From the NCBI GenBank assembly GCA_013368515.1, contig JABWCI010000012.1:1-35138 (forward strand): a stretch of DNA of 35,138 nucleotides, written 5' to 3'. This stretch comes from Candidatus Altimarinota bacterium (GTDB lineage Bacteria; Patescibacteriota; Gracilibacteria; BD1-5; UBA6164). Shown piece by piece: positions 10,358 through 19,524 of the stretch. The position numbers and the translations under genes are program-made. The first letter of the stretch is position 1, and each line of letters starts with the position of its first letter. The notes below the pieces were generated by a model. It saw only the letters and a program-made list of their open reading frames with translations. It searched no databases and was not told the origin of the DNA.

Positions 10358-12313
10358 ATATTTTTCTATAATAAAATCTATATTTTTTATTTCTTCTTTT
10401 ATTTTTAAAATTTCATCTTTGTTTTTTTCTTTTTTAATTTTATCTTTTAAAAATGTTTTTCTTCTCTTTAATTTTTTTATTGATTTTTCAATTTCCTTTT
10501 CAGATAATCAAAAAGTTTTATTAAACCAGTTATTAATTTTTTTATTTTTTTTACTTTTTATTTCTATTATTTCTTCTGAAATTTCATTATTAAATGCAAA
10601 TTCAGCAATTTCTAATAAATTATTTAAAGCTAGATTTTTATAATTTGAATCATTTATTAGGGAAGTAGCCATTTCATTTGTTACTCTATTTTCTCTAATT
10701 AAAGAATCAATAATTCAATTACTTATTATATCTCTTTCTTTTTCATTTATTTCTATTTTTGCAAGTAATTTAAGCTTTTCTTCATTTAAATCTTTATTGC
10801 TTAATTCATCAATTAATTTAATAGTATTTATTAAATCAATTATTATATTTTCATATTGTGATTTTATATCTAAATTTGTTGATTTTAGATATTTATTTAC
10901 ATTTTTTTGTAAGTGTTTTATTGATTTTATTACTTCTACTAATCTTCTACTTTCATATCTTATTTTATAGAAATCATTTGCATATTTTTCTGGATTATTA
11001 GCTTGTGCTTTTGTAGCAAAATCAATTATTTCTCAGTATAAAAATTTAATTTTTTTATTATATAATTTATCTATTTCTTCAGAGTCCAAAATATTTATCT
11101 TTTTTATAACTTCTGTAGAATTATAATCTCATTCTATATCTTTTTTATCTAATCAAATTGATTCTATTAATACTTCAATTGTATTTTTATATAGGTGTTT
11201 AACTTCTTTTATTAATGATATTAATGCTGTATCTGGAAAATCAAAAACTGCATTATTAAGATATATATTTCAATATAAATTATCTAAATTTTTATTTTTA
11301 TCTGGAAAAATTTTGTTTACTAAACTTATTAATTTATTTATAAATGGTATCAAAACTATTACTCACATTATATTAAAAATTGAATGAAAAAGTGCCAATT
11401 TTAGAGTATAGTTTTCATTTTCTAATCATATTATATTTGATAATATATCAATTACTGAAATAACTTGATTTAGAAATATTATAAATATAACTCAAGTTAT
11501 TGTTTTAAATAATACATCAGCAATTGCTAATCTTTTTCAATTTATATTTCAAGTAAGTGATCATAAAACTGCAGTTATTGTAGTTCAAATATTTGCTCAT
11601 ATAACAAGTGCTAATGCATTTTCATATGTAACTTGTTTTGTAGCTAATGCTGCAATTACTAGTATTATTGTTGCATGACTAGATTGCATTACTATTGTTG
11701 CTAATATTCAAATTCAAACAAAAGTAATTATTCATAAAAATCAATCCATTGCATATTCTATCAAATTTATATTTTCTTGGAATGATTCAAATCAAACTTT
11801 CATATAATGAATTCATAAAAATAGAAATCATAATCAAGCAAGTATTGATCAAACTCATTTTAAATTTTTACTTTTTTGAAATGAAAAAATCATACCAAAA
11901 ACAAGCATTGGCATTGCATAAGCTGATATGTTTATTTTCATACCAAATGCAGCAATTAACCATGCTCATGTTGTAGTACCAACATTTGCTCAAAAAATTA
12001 TTCAAAGTCATTGAATAAGTGTTATTAATTCAGCACTTAAAAATGAAATAGTAAGTATAGAAACTAGAGAACTAGATTGCATTAATGTAGATGCACTAAA
12101 TCAAAAAAGTAAACTTTTCCACATTCTATCATTACTTTTTTGTAATATTTTTTCAAGTATTCATCAAGTAAATGCTTTAAATCATTGTTGTAGAAATAAC
12201 ATTCAAAATAAAAAAATAGCAACTCATGCTGAAATTTCTTTGAAATCAGGGCTTATCCAAAATCAATAAGTAAGAATTGCCAATGTTGTAGGTAAAAATA
12301 TTCTATTAAACAT
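10349..12313 (-). CDS. Na/Pi cotransporter II-related protein with PhoU-like tail
   Basis: 654 residues. The first half has two inverted Na_Pi_cotrans repeats, each with the family's QSS motif and a GAN(I/V)GTT motif: LMQSSSLVSI with GANVGTT, then VMQSSHATII with GANIGTT. TGA codes for the glycine in both GAN motifs. After about residue 370 the protein becomes a charged, Lys/Glu-rich helical region like the PhoU domain found in bacterial NptA proteins. It likely imports phosphate with sodium across the cytoplasmic membrane. It stands alone on the minus strand. Confidence 0.88.
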
Positions 12314-12411
12314 AATTAAACTATTATTTATATAACTTTAAAAAAGTTTACTACATAATTAAAAAAATGTCAAAATAGTACTATTGATAATATTTTAAAA
12401 AGTCAAATAAT

Positions 12412-12441
12412 AAAAAACTCCTTTATATTAAGGAGTTTTTT
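12412..12441 (-). terminator. terminator of the Dps-like gene
   Basis: A perfect 12-bp stem AAAAAACTCCTT/AAGGAGTTTTTT around a six-base loop, ending just before the Dps-like stop on the minus strand. Confidence 0.85.
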
Positions 12442-12442
12442 A

Positions 12443-12793
12443 TTATAAAAATGCTTTTGAAGTTCATTCAATATCTTCTAAATCATCTGCTAAACCTCAA
12501 AGTAAATCATCAGTTCATAGAGTTAATTCGTTATTTGCTTGATAATCTTCTATTTCTCTTTTTAGATTTGCTATGATTTCATTTGCTCTTTTTTTCTTGC
12601 TAGATAGGGAACCACCAACTAGTTCTCAATCTAAATCAACATATCTTTCTCAGATTTTGTGAGCAACTTCGAATAAAGTATCATAAAAACTTTCAGTTTC
12701 TTTATGAAATAATAGATCTGTAGTTTTTGTATCAATGTGAATTTGAAGCATTTCAGTATAAGCTTCTAGAGCTTTTTGATGTAGTTCTTTCAT
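12443..12793 (-). CDS. Dps/ferritin-like protein (short)
   Basis: 116 residues, mostly helical. An H-x3-T-x4-LFHKE...FYDTLFEVAHKIGERYVDLDGE stretch matches the layout of the Dps ferroxidase region (His and Asp/Glu ligands, then AER-like GER). It is shorter than typical Dps (about 150-170), so the family call is moderate. It is a single-gene unit with its own terminator and a Fur-box-like palindrome 23 bp before the ATG, which supports iron storage or oxidative protection. Confidence 0.55.
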
Positions 12794-12815
12794 AATTTTA
12801 ATATTATTTAATTAA

Positions 12816-12834
12816 AATGAGAATTATTCTCATT
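12816..12834. promoter_or_regulatory. Fur-box-like operator
   Basis: AATGAGAATTATTCTCATT is a 19-bp near-perfect palindrome (9-1-9) and closely resembles Fur/PerR-family boxes. It lies directly upstream of the Dps-like gene on the minus strand and in the divergent gap to the PHP gene. Repression by an iron- or zinc-loaded Fur-family protein is the likely meaning. Confidence 0.75.
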
Positions 12835-12958
12835 AAGATTATATACCATTTTATATTTATTGCAAGTTTTTAAATATTACTTTTTATAAAGATACTTGCT
12901 TTTTTTATTTTTTATTTTATAGTATATGTAAGATTATTATATCATAAATTTTAAAAAA

Positions 12959-13879
12959 ATGAAATTTGAAATGCATTGTCATTCTACAAATTCAGACTGA
13001 GGCAGCAGTGAACAAGATTTATTATTAAAAGCAAAAGATATTTGAATTGATTTTATGTTTTTAACTGATCATGATAGGGTTAGTGATTCTTTTTGTGAGC
13101 AAGCAGAATATTTTTGAATCAAAACTTGTCCATCAGTAGAGATATCTTCTTATAGTGCAAAGCATAATAAAAGTTTACATTTAACATTTTATTCAGAAAA
13201 AATAAGTTGAGATATATATGATATACTTGAAAATACTGTAAACTCTAGAATATGACTTATAAAAAGACAAATAGAAGTTTTACAAAGTGCAGGATTTGTT
13301 ATAGATATAAATGATTTTTATGATTTTTATTTAAATGAAAATAGAAAACCAGATTCTTTAAATAGATATGATATAGTTAGATACATGTTTTTAAATCCAT
13401 ATAATAGAAATTTAGCTAAGAAAATTAATTATGATGAAGAAATAGATTTCACTTCTTTTTATAGAAAATATCTTAAAAAATGATGAAGTCATAGTGAATT
13501 ATTTCTTGATTTAGTTCGTAAATATGAACCAAATTTAGAAGTTGTAAGAACTCTTAAAGAATCAAATAATGCTTTATTATCAATCGCACATCCAAACTTT
13601 ACTTTTAGAAGTATAGAAGAATATAAAAAAGTTTTACCAGATTATGTTTCATCTTGAGTAAATGCAGTTGAGATTAATTCAAAAGCAAATCTTGCCTGGG
13701 TAACTGCTATATTGGAATCTAGTCATGAACATGATTTATTTTTAACTTTTTGAAGTGATTGTCACTTTGTTTGAAATCCAGATAAAAATCATTGAGATTT
13801 AGGAGATAAAAATCCTTTTATATCAGAAAAACTTCAAGAAAGAAATTTTAATAGATATATAGATTTATTAGGTTTATAA
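12959..13879 (+). CDS. PHP-domain phosphoesterase
   Basis: 306 residues with the four PHP metal-binding motifs. HCHSTNSDG opens the protein at residues 6-14, LTDHD follows near residue 40, a histidine segment SIAHPNF comes near 205, and GSDCHF near 265. This places it with the TrpH/YciV-like PHP proteins, which hydrolyse phosphate esters such as short 3'-phosphorylated nucleotides. The exact substrate cannot be read from sequence. ATG at 12959 follows an A-rich leader without a Shine-Dalgarno. It is a single-gene unit with its own terminator. Confidence 0.8.
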
Positions 13880-13882
13880 AAT

Positions 13883-13908
13883 AAAAACTTACAAAATTGT
13901 AAGTTTTT
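13883..13908 (+). terminator. terminator after the PHP gene
   Basis: AAAAACTTAC (13883-13892) pairs with GTAAGTTTTT (13899-13908), followed by more T residues. Confidence 0.85.
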
Positions 13909-13967
13909 ATTTGTTTTATTCAAATATTAAAATATTATTTATATTAGTTATTATTTAATAATATTTT

Positions 13968-14894
13968 ATGTGAAGATATCTTGATTTACTTAAAAATACA
14001 AATGAAAAAAATCTAGCTAGTTTAGACTTGGTTGTTATGGCTGCTCTTGATTTATTTTCAAGTGACTTATCTGTAAAAATCCCAGATTTTGATTTTAAAA
14101 AACCAGTTATAGTAGGTTCTTGAAATGCAAAAAATACATCAAAAATATTGTACGAAAATAGAGATGTATATTATGCAGATGAAAATAATTATAAAGAAAT
14201 TATTTCAATGCCTTGAGTAGATTGAGTTGTTATCTTTAGTGCATCTTGAGGTAAACATGCACCTATTGTAGCTCAATATGCAAAAGAAAAAAAATTGAGA
14301 GTTAAACTTGTAACTTGTAATGAAAATAATGAAACAAATAAAATTATATGAGTAGAAAATATAATTGTAACTCCTAGAAATCTAGAACCATATACATATA
14401 ATACTTCTACATATATGTGATGGATCATAGCAAAAACAAAAGAAAATCCAAAAGAAATATCAGACTATATAGAACAGCAATTGAAAACTAAAATTGATAT
14501 AGATTTTACTAAATATAATTCATTTTTATTTGTGATTCCAAATAAATTTGCAAATATAGCTCCGCTTATAGAAGTAAAATTTATAGAGTTATTTTGAAGA
14601 AATATTGCTCGTGATGTAAAAACTTTTGAAGAAATGAAGCATGCTGTAACGGTGGTTCCAAATCCTAAAGAATTATGTATCAGATTTTGAAAGCAGGATA
14701 TATATCTTTCTTGAGACATAATTGATATAGAATTACCAGATTTTCTTTGATTGGCTTGATTTATGGCAGTTTCATATTATATAGTAGGAGTTTTACAAAA
14801 TCAATTTCCTCCTTATTTCAAAAATCATATAGAAAACTATATTTCATATCTAAATAAAAGTGATTTTTGAAAAAATATAAAAATAATTGTTTAA
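13968..14894 (+). CDS. SIS-domain protein, phosphoglucose/phosphomannose isomerase-like
   Basis: 308 residues. A SIS fold is recognisable: VGSGNAKNTSKIL early, then GVVIFSASGGKHAPIVAQYA, the usual phosphosugar-binding turn, then RVKLVTCNENN. The layout resembles the bifunctional phosphoglucose/phosphomannose isomerase family, and a conserved His lies in the MKHAVTVV segment of the C-terminal half. It probably acts on sugar phosphates in the cytoplasm; the substrate is unproven. ATG at 13968 is followed directly by a TGA-coded Gly. It is monocistronic, with terminators or promoters on both sides. Confidence 0.65.
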
Positions 14895-14899
14895 AAAAT

Positions 14900-14928
14900 T
14901 TGACAGATATATTTATTTATGTTTTAAT
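14900..14928 (+). promoter_or_regulatory. promoter of the exported coiled-coil gene
   Basis: TTGACA (14900-14905), a 17-bp spacer, then TTTAAT (14923-14928), about 50 bp before the chosen ATG. Confidence 0.65.
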
Positions 14929-14978
14929 TATGTTTGTAATTATAAAAAATTACATTTTAATATTTAATTTTATTGCAT

Positions 14979-15749
14979 ATGAATAAAATGAAAAATACAA
15001 TTATGTTAATCGTTTTGTTACTTATTAGTGTTCAAGTTAATGCAGGGGATGAAGTATATAATACAAAAACAACTTCAACTACAACATTAGTGGACGAATA
15101 TACTAAACATTTAAATCTTTTCAGAGAAGAATTTAAAAGTGAATTATTAAAATGAGAATTTTCTAGAATAGATCAAAAAATAAAAGGTTATGAATGAGAT
15201 ATAGCATATATTTCAAGTGAAAAATGAAGTCAATATGCAGGTAATCTTGATATATATAAAACAAAGTTAAAAGCATTACAACAAGTAAGACAAGAATATA
15301 TTTCTTATTATAAAGAAACAAAGACAAATGTTGTTGAATATACAAAAGAACAATTGATGGAAAAGGAAAAAATGGCTTTAGAAGCTAAAGAAAAAGCAAT
15401 TTTAGAAGCTAAGAAAAAAGCAGAAGAAATTAAAGAAAAAACTACTCAAGTAAAAGAAAAAGCTTTAGAACAAACTAAAAAATTATCAAATATTGAGTTA
15501 TTAAAACAAAAAAAAGCAGAAATTATAGCTAAACATAAAGAACAATTTGCTAAAAGACTTGAAAAAACAATTGAAAATTTAAATACTACTCAATTGGAAA
15601 AAGCTTTAGCTAGAACAAATGAAATGATAGAAAAACATTCTTCTAGAGAAGTTGTTTTAGTTCAATTAATTGCATTGAAAGATTTAATTGAAGAAAAAAT
15701 ATCTGCTACAGAGGAATTAGATATTGAAGCAATATTCAAATGACTATAA
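14979..15749 (+). CDS. exported coiled-coil protein, unrecognised
   Basis: 256 residues. The N-terminus is a signal peptide (MNKMKNTIMLIVLLLISVQV) cleaved after VNA. ATG at 14979 is preferred; an in-frame TTG at 14973 and ATG at 14988 are alternatives. From about residue 125 the protein is a long Lys/Glu/Ala-rich coiled coil with heptad-like EAKEKAILEAKKKAEEIK repeats. A shorter, more polar helical region ends the chain. No catalytic motif is seen. A structural role in the cell envelope is plausible, but the function is unknown. Confidence 0.75.
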
Positions 15750-15753
15750 AATA

Positions 15754-15787
15754 AAAAAATAAAACTATGAAAATAGTTTTATTTTTT
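15754..15787. terminator. bidirectional terminator between convergent genes
   Basis: A perfect 14-bp stem AAAAAATAAAACTA/TAGTTTTATTTTTT with a TGAAAA loop. It terminates the coiled-coil gene and overlaps the stop codon of the convergent VF530-family gene. Confidence 0.85.
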
Positions 15788-16036
15788 GTTTTTTCTTTTA
15801 TTTAGTACAGATTTTACATATAGACCTTGTACTTGTAAACGAGCCCACTCAGTTTTCCTTAAAAACTTTAGACTAGATTCCTTGCTTGGATTATTCTTAA
15901 AACAATTTATATTAAATAATTTTGAAAGTTCCTCAAATCAATATTCTTCAATAAGATAGTCAAGAATCATAGATAAAGTAATTCAATGTAATATATCATC
16001 ATTTCTATTTATTGGTTCTTTTTTTATTTTTTCCAT
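15779..16036 (-). CDS. VF530 (DUF2132) family protein
   Basis: 85 residues. The family signature runs almost through the whole protein: ILHGITLSMILDYLIEEYGF, then INCFKNNPSKESSLKFLRKT and EWARLQVQGLY. VF530-type proteins are small, compact and predicted to bind DNA; the exact role is unknown. TGA encodes the conserved Gly in HGIT. A basic Lys/Arg/Asn tail closes the protein. The small Pro/Arg-rich gene lies 15 nt upstream on the same strand, so the two are probably co-transcribed. Confidence 0.85.
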
Positions 16037-16051
16037 TTTTTAAAATTATTT

Positions 16052-16243
16052 TTATCTACCTCTTCAAGAAGCTTTTCTTTGTACTTGTTTAGTAAAATTG
16101 TTTTGATTTCATCTAAAATTATTATTTCATTTTATATATGCAGGAGGTCTAGTGAATTTAGCTACAGGAGGTACAATAGGAGTTTCAACTTTATTTTCAA
16201 TTTGTTCCTCTTCTAATTTTTCATTTTCGTTTTCGTTTGTCAT
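16052..16243 (-). CDS. small acidic-to-basic protein, unrecognised
   Basis: 63 residues with strong charge polarity: the first 20 are Glu/Asn-rich, the middle is Pro-rich (TPIVPPVAKFTRPPAY), and the end is basic with Gly/Asn/Arg (GNNNFRGNQNN, ending SGRGR). No fold is evident and it is probably disordered. The basic Gly/Arg end would suit nucleic-acid binding, which is inference. It lies directly upstream of the VF530-like gene. The ATG follows a clean AT-rich leader without a Shine-Dalgarno. Confidence 0.55.
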
Positions 16244-16331
16244 AGTTTTATTATTATTTAATAATAACATTATATTAAAATAAATGTATTTTATTTCAAG
16301 TTTATTATTATAAAAATATATAAATATAATA

Positions 16332-16360
16332 TTGACAATTATATAATATATATATATATA
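16332..16360 (+). promoter_or_regulatory. promoter before the 412-residue gene
   Basis: TTGACA (16332-16337), 17 bp, then TATATA (16355-16360) inside a pure (TA)n stretch that runs from about 16344 to 16370. The alternating TA tract could itself melt easily. Confidence 0.6.
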
Positions 16361-16414
16361 TATATAATATATTTCTAAAAAACAAATTTATTAAAAATTA
16401 ATAACAAACACTAT

Positions 16415-17653
16415 ATGTTATATAATAAAATTTATCAAGATATTAATTGAAATAAATCTTCATTTATAAAATATTTTCTATATTTTTGTAAGAAGGTAAA
16501 TGCTCCAAAGGAATTATATGATAAGATTGAATCTTTAAATAGTTGAGATAAAAATAGTTGGGCAGAAATTTTTAAAGTTTTTTTATCTATTTTAGATAGA
16601 CATAATAGTAAAATAAATCTAGATAATACAAAACTTGATACAACAAAAAATTATGAAAATTCTTTATTTCTTTTGTGATTGAATCTTATAAAATGATATA
16701 CGAATTATTTAAATGATTCTCTTTCTATTTTAAAAGAAAAACCTATGAAAATTGATACTTCTGAAACTATTTTAGATTTAGAAGAGGAAATAAATGAAGT
16801 TATATTGATTTTAGAAGAAGATAGTATTAATAATGATTGGATTTGATTAAGAAATCATATAGATCATTTGCAATCTAGATTATCAAACTTATCTTTAGAA
16901 GTTAGTACTTATAATAATAGGAAAGTAGAAGTTATGTCTTCTGTTCGCCAAAAAGCATGGTTAGCATATATCGATTCAGGACTTAAAAATATGGATTTAT
17001 ATTCTACGCAAAGCAAATTAGATATACCATTATCTGTAACTACTACTGATATAGTTTCTTGAGTTAAATCAAGATTTAAAGATGTTTGATGACTAGATGT
17101 TTTGAATTTAAAAGATACAAAAGTTTTAAAGGCTATTAATTCTATCCAAAATAAACATTCAGATGTTGCAACTGATTTTTCATTATGTCTTAGATATGAT
17201 TTACATAAAAAATTTTCGGATGCAGCAAATGATGATAATTTCTTTTCAAAATTTTTAGATATATATCATGATAAAGAATCAGATGATGTTGTATGATTAA
17301 ATATAACTTGATATGATTTATTCAATATTATTTCTTATGAAAAATTAAATTGAACAAATAAAGCAAAATTTAAATTTCAGTATAAAACATTATGATCAGA
17401 TAAAATAAATTATTCTTATTTTTATGCTGACCCTTCTTCTTTGATATCATGACAACAAGCTCGTATTTGAATTTTACAAAGTGATAATAGTATAAAAATT
17501 GAGCTTATAAATATTAACAATATATACAACTCTTGAGTTATTATCAAAAATAAATCTGAAAATAAACCTCAAGAAAATAAATCTATTTTTAGTAAAGCTA
17601 AATCATATATAAAAGATAGATTTTCAAATTTATTTAGCAAAAAAGCAGCATAA
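16415..17653 (+). CDS. hypothetical cytoplasmic protein, 412 residues
   Basis: I do not recognise a family. There is no signal peptide or membrane segment. The first 250 residues look helical, with Asp/Glu-rich stretches (LDLEEEINEVILILEEDS). A middle region contains a Ser/Thr-rich IPLSVTTTDIVSG turn. The last 130 residues look more like beta strands (GLNITGYDLFNIISYEKLNG, YSYFYADPSSLISGQQARIG) before a Lys/Ser-rich tail. Many glycines are TGA, so the gene is native to this code. The broken helicase-tail region follows 16 nt later, so the two may once have been one operon. Confidence 0.7.
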
Positions 17654-17669
17654 TAATTAATTTTAAAGT

Positions 17670-18255
17670 ATGAGTTTTACAGCATTTTATGATTAAAGGT
17701 TTGATCAGAAAAATTGATTTGAACCTTTAAAATGATTAGAAAAAAAAGTAAAAGAGGCAGTTTGATTTTTCTTAGAAAAATTAAACTGAGTTATTTGAGA
17801 ATGATTTAAACAATTTAATTGATCGAAAAAATCAAGTTTTTTTTTGATTATTTTGAACTAATCTTTCAACACAAAAGACAGATAATTCTACTTTTGAAAC
17901 ACTAAAAACACCTAGATTTAAAGAATCTTGAGTTATACAAAATATTGATACTTCTAGATTAAATAAAACCTCATACAAAATAGAAAATAAAGATTTTGTT
18001 TTAAATAGTACAACTGCCTTTTCATTTTGTAATCAAGAAGAAGTAGAATATTTACTTGATATTCAAAAAATGCTTTGAAGAAAAATAGATGTTATAAAAG
18101 ATCATGCATATCATATAGAAGTAGATGAAAGTATAAAAGCACCTAAAAAACAACAAAGAAATAGTAGACCAATAGCAAGTAATGCTTCTAATAGACCAAA
18201 GAAAACATTTTCAAGACCAAATAATTGAAATAGAAATACTAATAAGAGGAAATAA
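17670..18255 (+). pseudogene. broken gene ending in a DEAD-box RNA helicase-like tail
   Basis: Coding-like sequence runs through with at least two lesions. ATG at 17670 meets TAA after eight codons (17694-17696). The same frame then reads sensibly with TGA as Gly (FDQKNGFEPLKGLEKK) up to a T9 run at 17837-17845, where a one-base shift is needed to continue. The second frame is open to TAA at 18253 and has no start codon of its own until residue-poor positions near 18070. Its end, TAFSFCNQEEVEYLLDIQKM followed by a basic Arg/Asn/Lys tail, resembles the C-terminus of RhlE-type DEAD-box helicases, but no helicase motif is present upstream. Decay, a real slippery site or a homopolymer sequencing error are all possible. 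Confidence 0.5.
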
Positions 18256-18342
18256 AAACAATAAAATATAAGTTTGACAAAAAATAAATATTTTTTAATA
18301 TACAAAAACTAAAAATAAATTTATTAGATAACATTTAAAAAT

Positions 18343-18596
18343 ATGGAACATTCAAATATTAATATTTGAACTGAGAGTTTAAAAAAAAAAGTATATTTAC
18401 AAATGAGTTAATTGAGCAAATGAAAAATTTTTGATTTAAGTCTACAGTTGAAGATATATTAAAATGAAATTATTGAGTTACCGATGCTGTTATTATTTGA
18501 GAAAAATTACAATTAGAAGTAATCTTAGAATTAATTAAACTTAATAAAGAATTTAAATCATCTAGTTTTAAGGGGATCTTTTCAAGTAAAAATTAA
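18343..18596 (+). pseudogene. small gene split at an A10 run
   Basis: ATG at 18343 opens MEHSNINIGTESLKKK, then reaches a run of ten A (18381-18390). In frame it stops at 18409. One base back (-1 at the A run) the reading continues as SIFTNELIEQMKNFGFKS through VEDILKGNYGVTDAVIIG to TAA at 18594, giving about 84 residues in all. Without slippage, an intact 58-residue protein could start at ATG 18420. I recognise no family. Polymerase slippage on A10, an assembly error or true decay would all explain it. Confidence 0.5.
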
Positions 18597-18612
18597 TTTA
18601 AAAAAATACAAT

Positions 18613-18643
18613 AAAAACACAATACAGAATGTATTGTGTTTTT
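18613..18643. terminator. bidirectional terminator; likely the original terminator of tRNA-Glu
   Basis: A perfect 14-bp stem (18613-18626 with 18630-18643) with a GAA loop, A-rich before and T-rich after. It ends 12 bp before the left att core. If the island is removed in silico, the minus-strand tRNA-Glu runs directly into this hairpin about 14 nt beyond its CCA end. Confidence 0.85.
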
Positions 18644-18654
18644 TTGTTTCTCTT

Positions 18655-18661
18655 TTGGTAC
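18655..18661. other. left attachment core (attL) TTGGTAC
   Basis: A seven-base match to 30627-30633 at the tRNA-Glu 3' end; flanks differ on both sides. The position is fixed by the recombinase reading frame, which continues across the join without shift (see the displaced 3' end at 18662). Confidence 0.8.
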
Positions 18662-18784
18662 AGCTGACAAAGATGATTAAAAACGATATGAGCTCTTTAT
18701 GAATATGTAGCTAAAAACAGAAATCAAGTGAAATTTGATATGTGAGAATTGAAAGATGCGATGGTTTGAGAATATGCTTTCTAA
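18662..18784 (+). other. displaced 3' end of the serine recombinase gene (last 40 codons)
   Basis: This stretch has no start codon. In the circular form, recombinase codon TAC (30631-30633) is followed directly by AGC at 18662. The frame then reads SGQRGLKTIGALYEYV, then AKNRNQVKFDMGELKDAMVG, then EYAF and TAA at 18782-18784. It uses TGA as Gly five times, as a real coding sequence here does. The circular product would be 518 residues, against 494 in the integrated state. Confidence 0.8.
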
Positions 18785-19124
18785 ATACAAGAATTAACTA
18801 TGTTTTATAGATTACCTACTAATAATGATAACATAAGAATTAATTTATATATTCAAAGAAGAAAAACATAGAGTAAATTTTATATTTACTCCTTTCTCCT
18901 TAGAGAAAGTTATATTATGGAGTAAAATACATTTTTTGCTTCTTTTTTATTGTAAAAATGAAAAATCATAACTCCAAAAATTAAAATAGAGTTTTTGGCT
19001 CTGGTACTTTGAAGGATTATATCTGAAAAATAGTTTTTGGAGTAAAAATGAATAAATAATTAACTTGAATTTTTATCAATTATGGTTATATTATTATCTG
19101 TATATTAAAATCTATAAAGATATT
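18785..19124. other. left-end non-coding region with inverted repeats
   Basis: No convincing gene. A 23-codon ORF (18800-18871, ending INLYIQRRKT) is possible but weak. GAGTAAAT/ATTTACTC forms a hairpin near 18872-18892. ACTCCAAAAA (18971-18980) and TTTTTGGAGT (19034-19043) form a spaced inverted repeat. In the circular form this region lies directly downstream of the recombinase, so one of these may be its terminator or part of the attP region. A likely promoter for the XRE gene is TTGAAT (19065-19070), 16 bp, TATATT (19087-19092). Confidence 0.5.
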
Positions 19125-19328
19125 ATGAAAGTAGAACTAAATATTGAAGGATTATTAAAAGAAAAAGATATGAGATTGAGTGATTTAGAGAAACTTGTAT
19201 CTCTGAGTTACCAACAATTATGGAATATTAAAGAATGAAGAACTACAAAAGTGAGCTTTGAAACAATTTGAGAGCTTTTAAAAGGTTTTAAATGTAAACC
19301 AAATGATTTATTTAAAATAACTAAGTAA
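19125..19328 (+). CDS. XRE/Cro-like transcriptional regulator (HTH_26-like)
   Basis: 67 residues, one compact helix-turn-helix. LLKEKDMRLSDLEKLVSLSY followed by QQLWNIKEGRT gives the two helices, and a later IGELLKGFKCKPNDLFKI segment closes the fold. Small Cro-like regulators of this kind often control mobile islands or restriction genes. It is the first complete gene in the island. Directly after its stop comes the highly structured RNA region and then a DNA methyltransferase, so it may control the whole defence block. Its own promoter lies about 35-60 bp upstream. Confidence 0.8.
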
Positions 19329-19330
19329 AA

Positions 19331-19512
19331 TTAGTTACTAAGGAATACTTAGTAGTTGAAAAATAAAAATGAACTATTAGGAAAAACCAAATAGTTGATA
19401 AATAAAATTGTGAACTGTAAAGAAAGCCTTGATAGTTCATAAAGAAAGTTTTTCCTGAAGGCTGGAAAAACCTCAAAAGTAATTAAAAATAAGGAAAAGT
19501 AACTACTTTTTA
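19331..19512 (+). ncRNA. structured RNA with hairpins and a predicted pseudoknot
   Basis: This 196-bp gap has no ORF but many perfect complementary pairs. TACTAAG/CTTAGTA lies at 19336-19354. ATGAACTAT (19369-19377) pairs with ATAGTTCAT (19432-19440). A competing hairpin AACTATT/AATAGTT (19372-19378 with 19390-19396) shows GGAAAAAC in its loop. GTTTTTCC (19448-19455) pairs with GGAAAAAC (19464-19471), and the loop of that hairpin contains AAGGCT, which matches AGCCTT at 19425-19430 (a pseudoknot). GTTTTTCC can also pair with the first GGAAAAAC (19380-19387), which makes a switch. AAAAGTA/TACTTTT closes the 3' part. It could be a leader controlling the methyltransferase or a free small RNA. 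No known RNA family is recognised. Confidence 0.65.
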
Positions 19513-19524
19513 ACCAAATAAAAA

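Noticed and set aside
18655-18661. TTGGTAC match to the tRNA end as chance
   Set aside because: Seven bases alone could be chance, but the join keeps the recombinase in frame for 40 codons with TGA-Gly use and restores a tRNA terminator, so chance was rejected.
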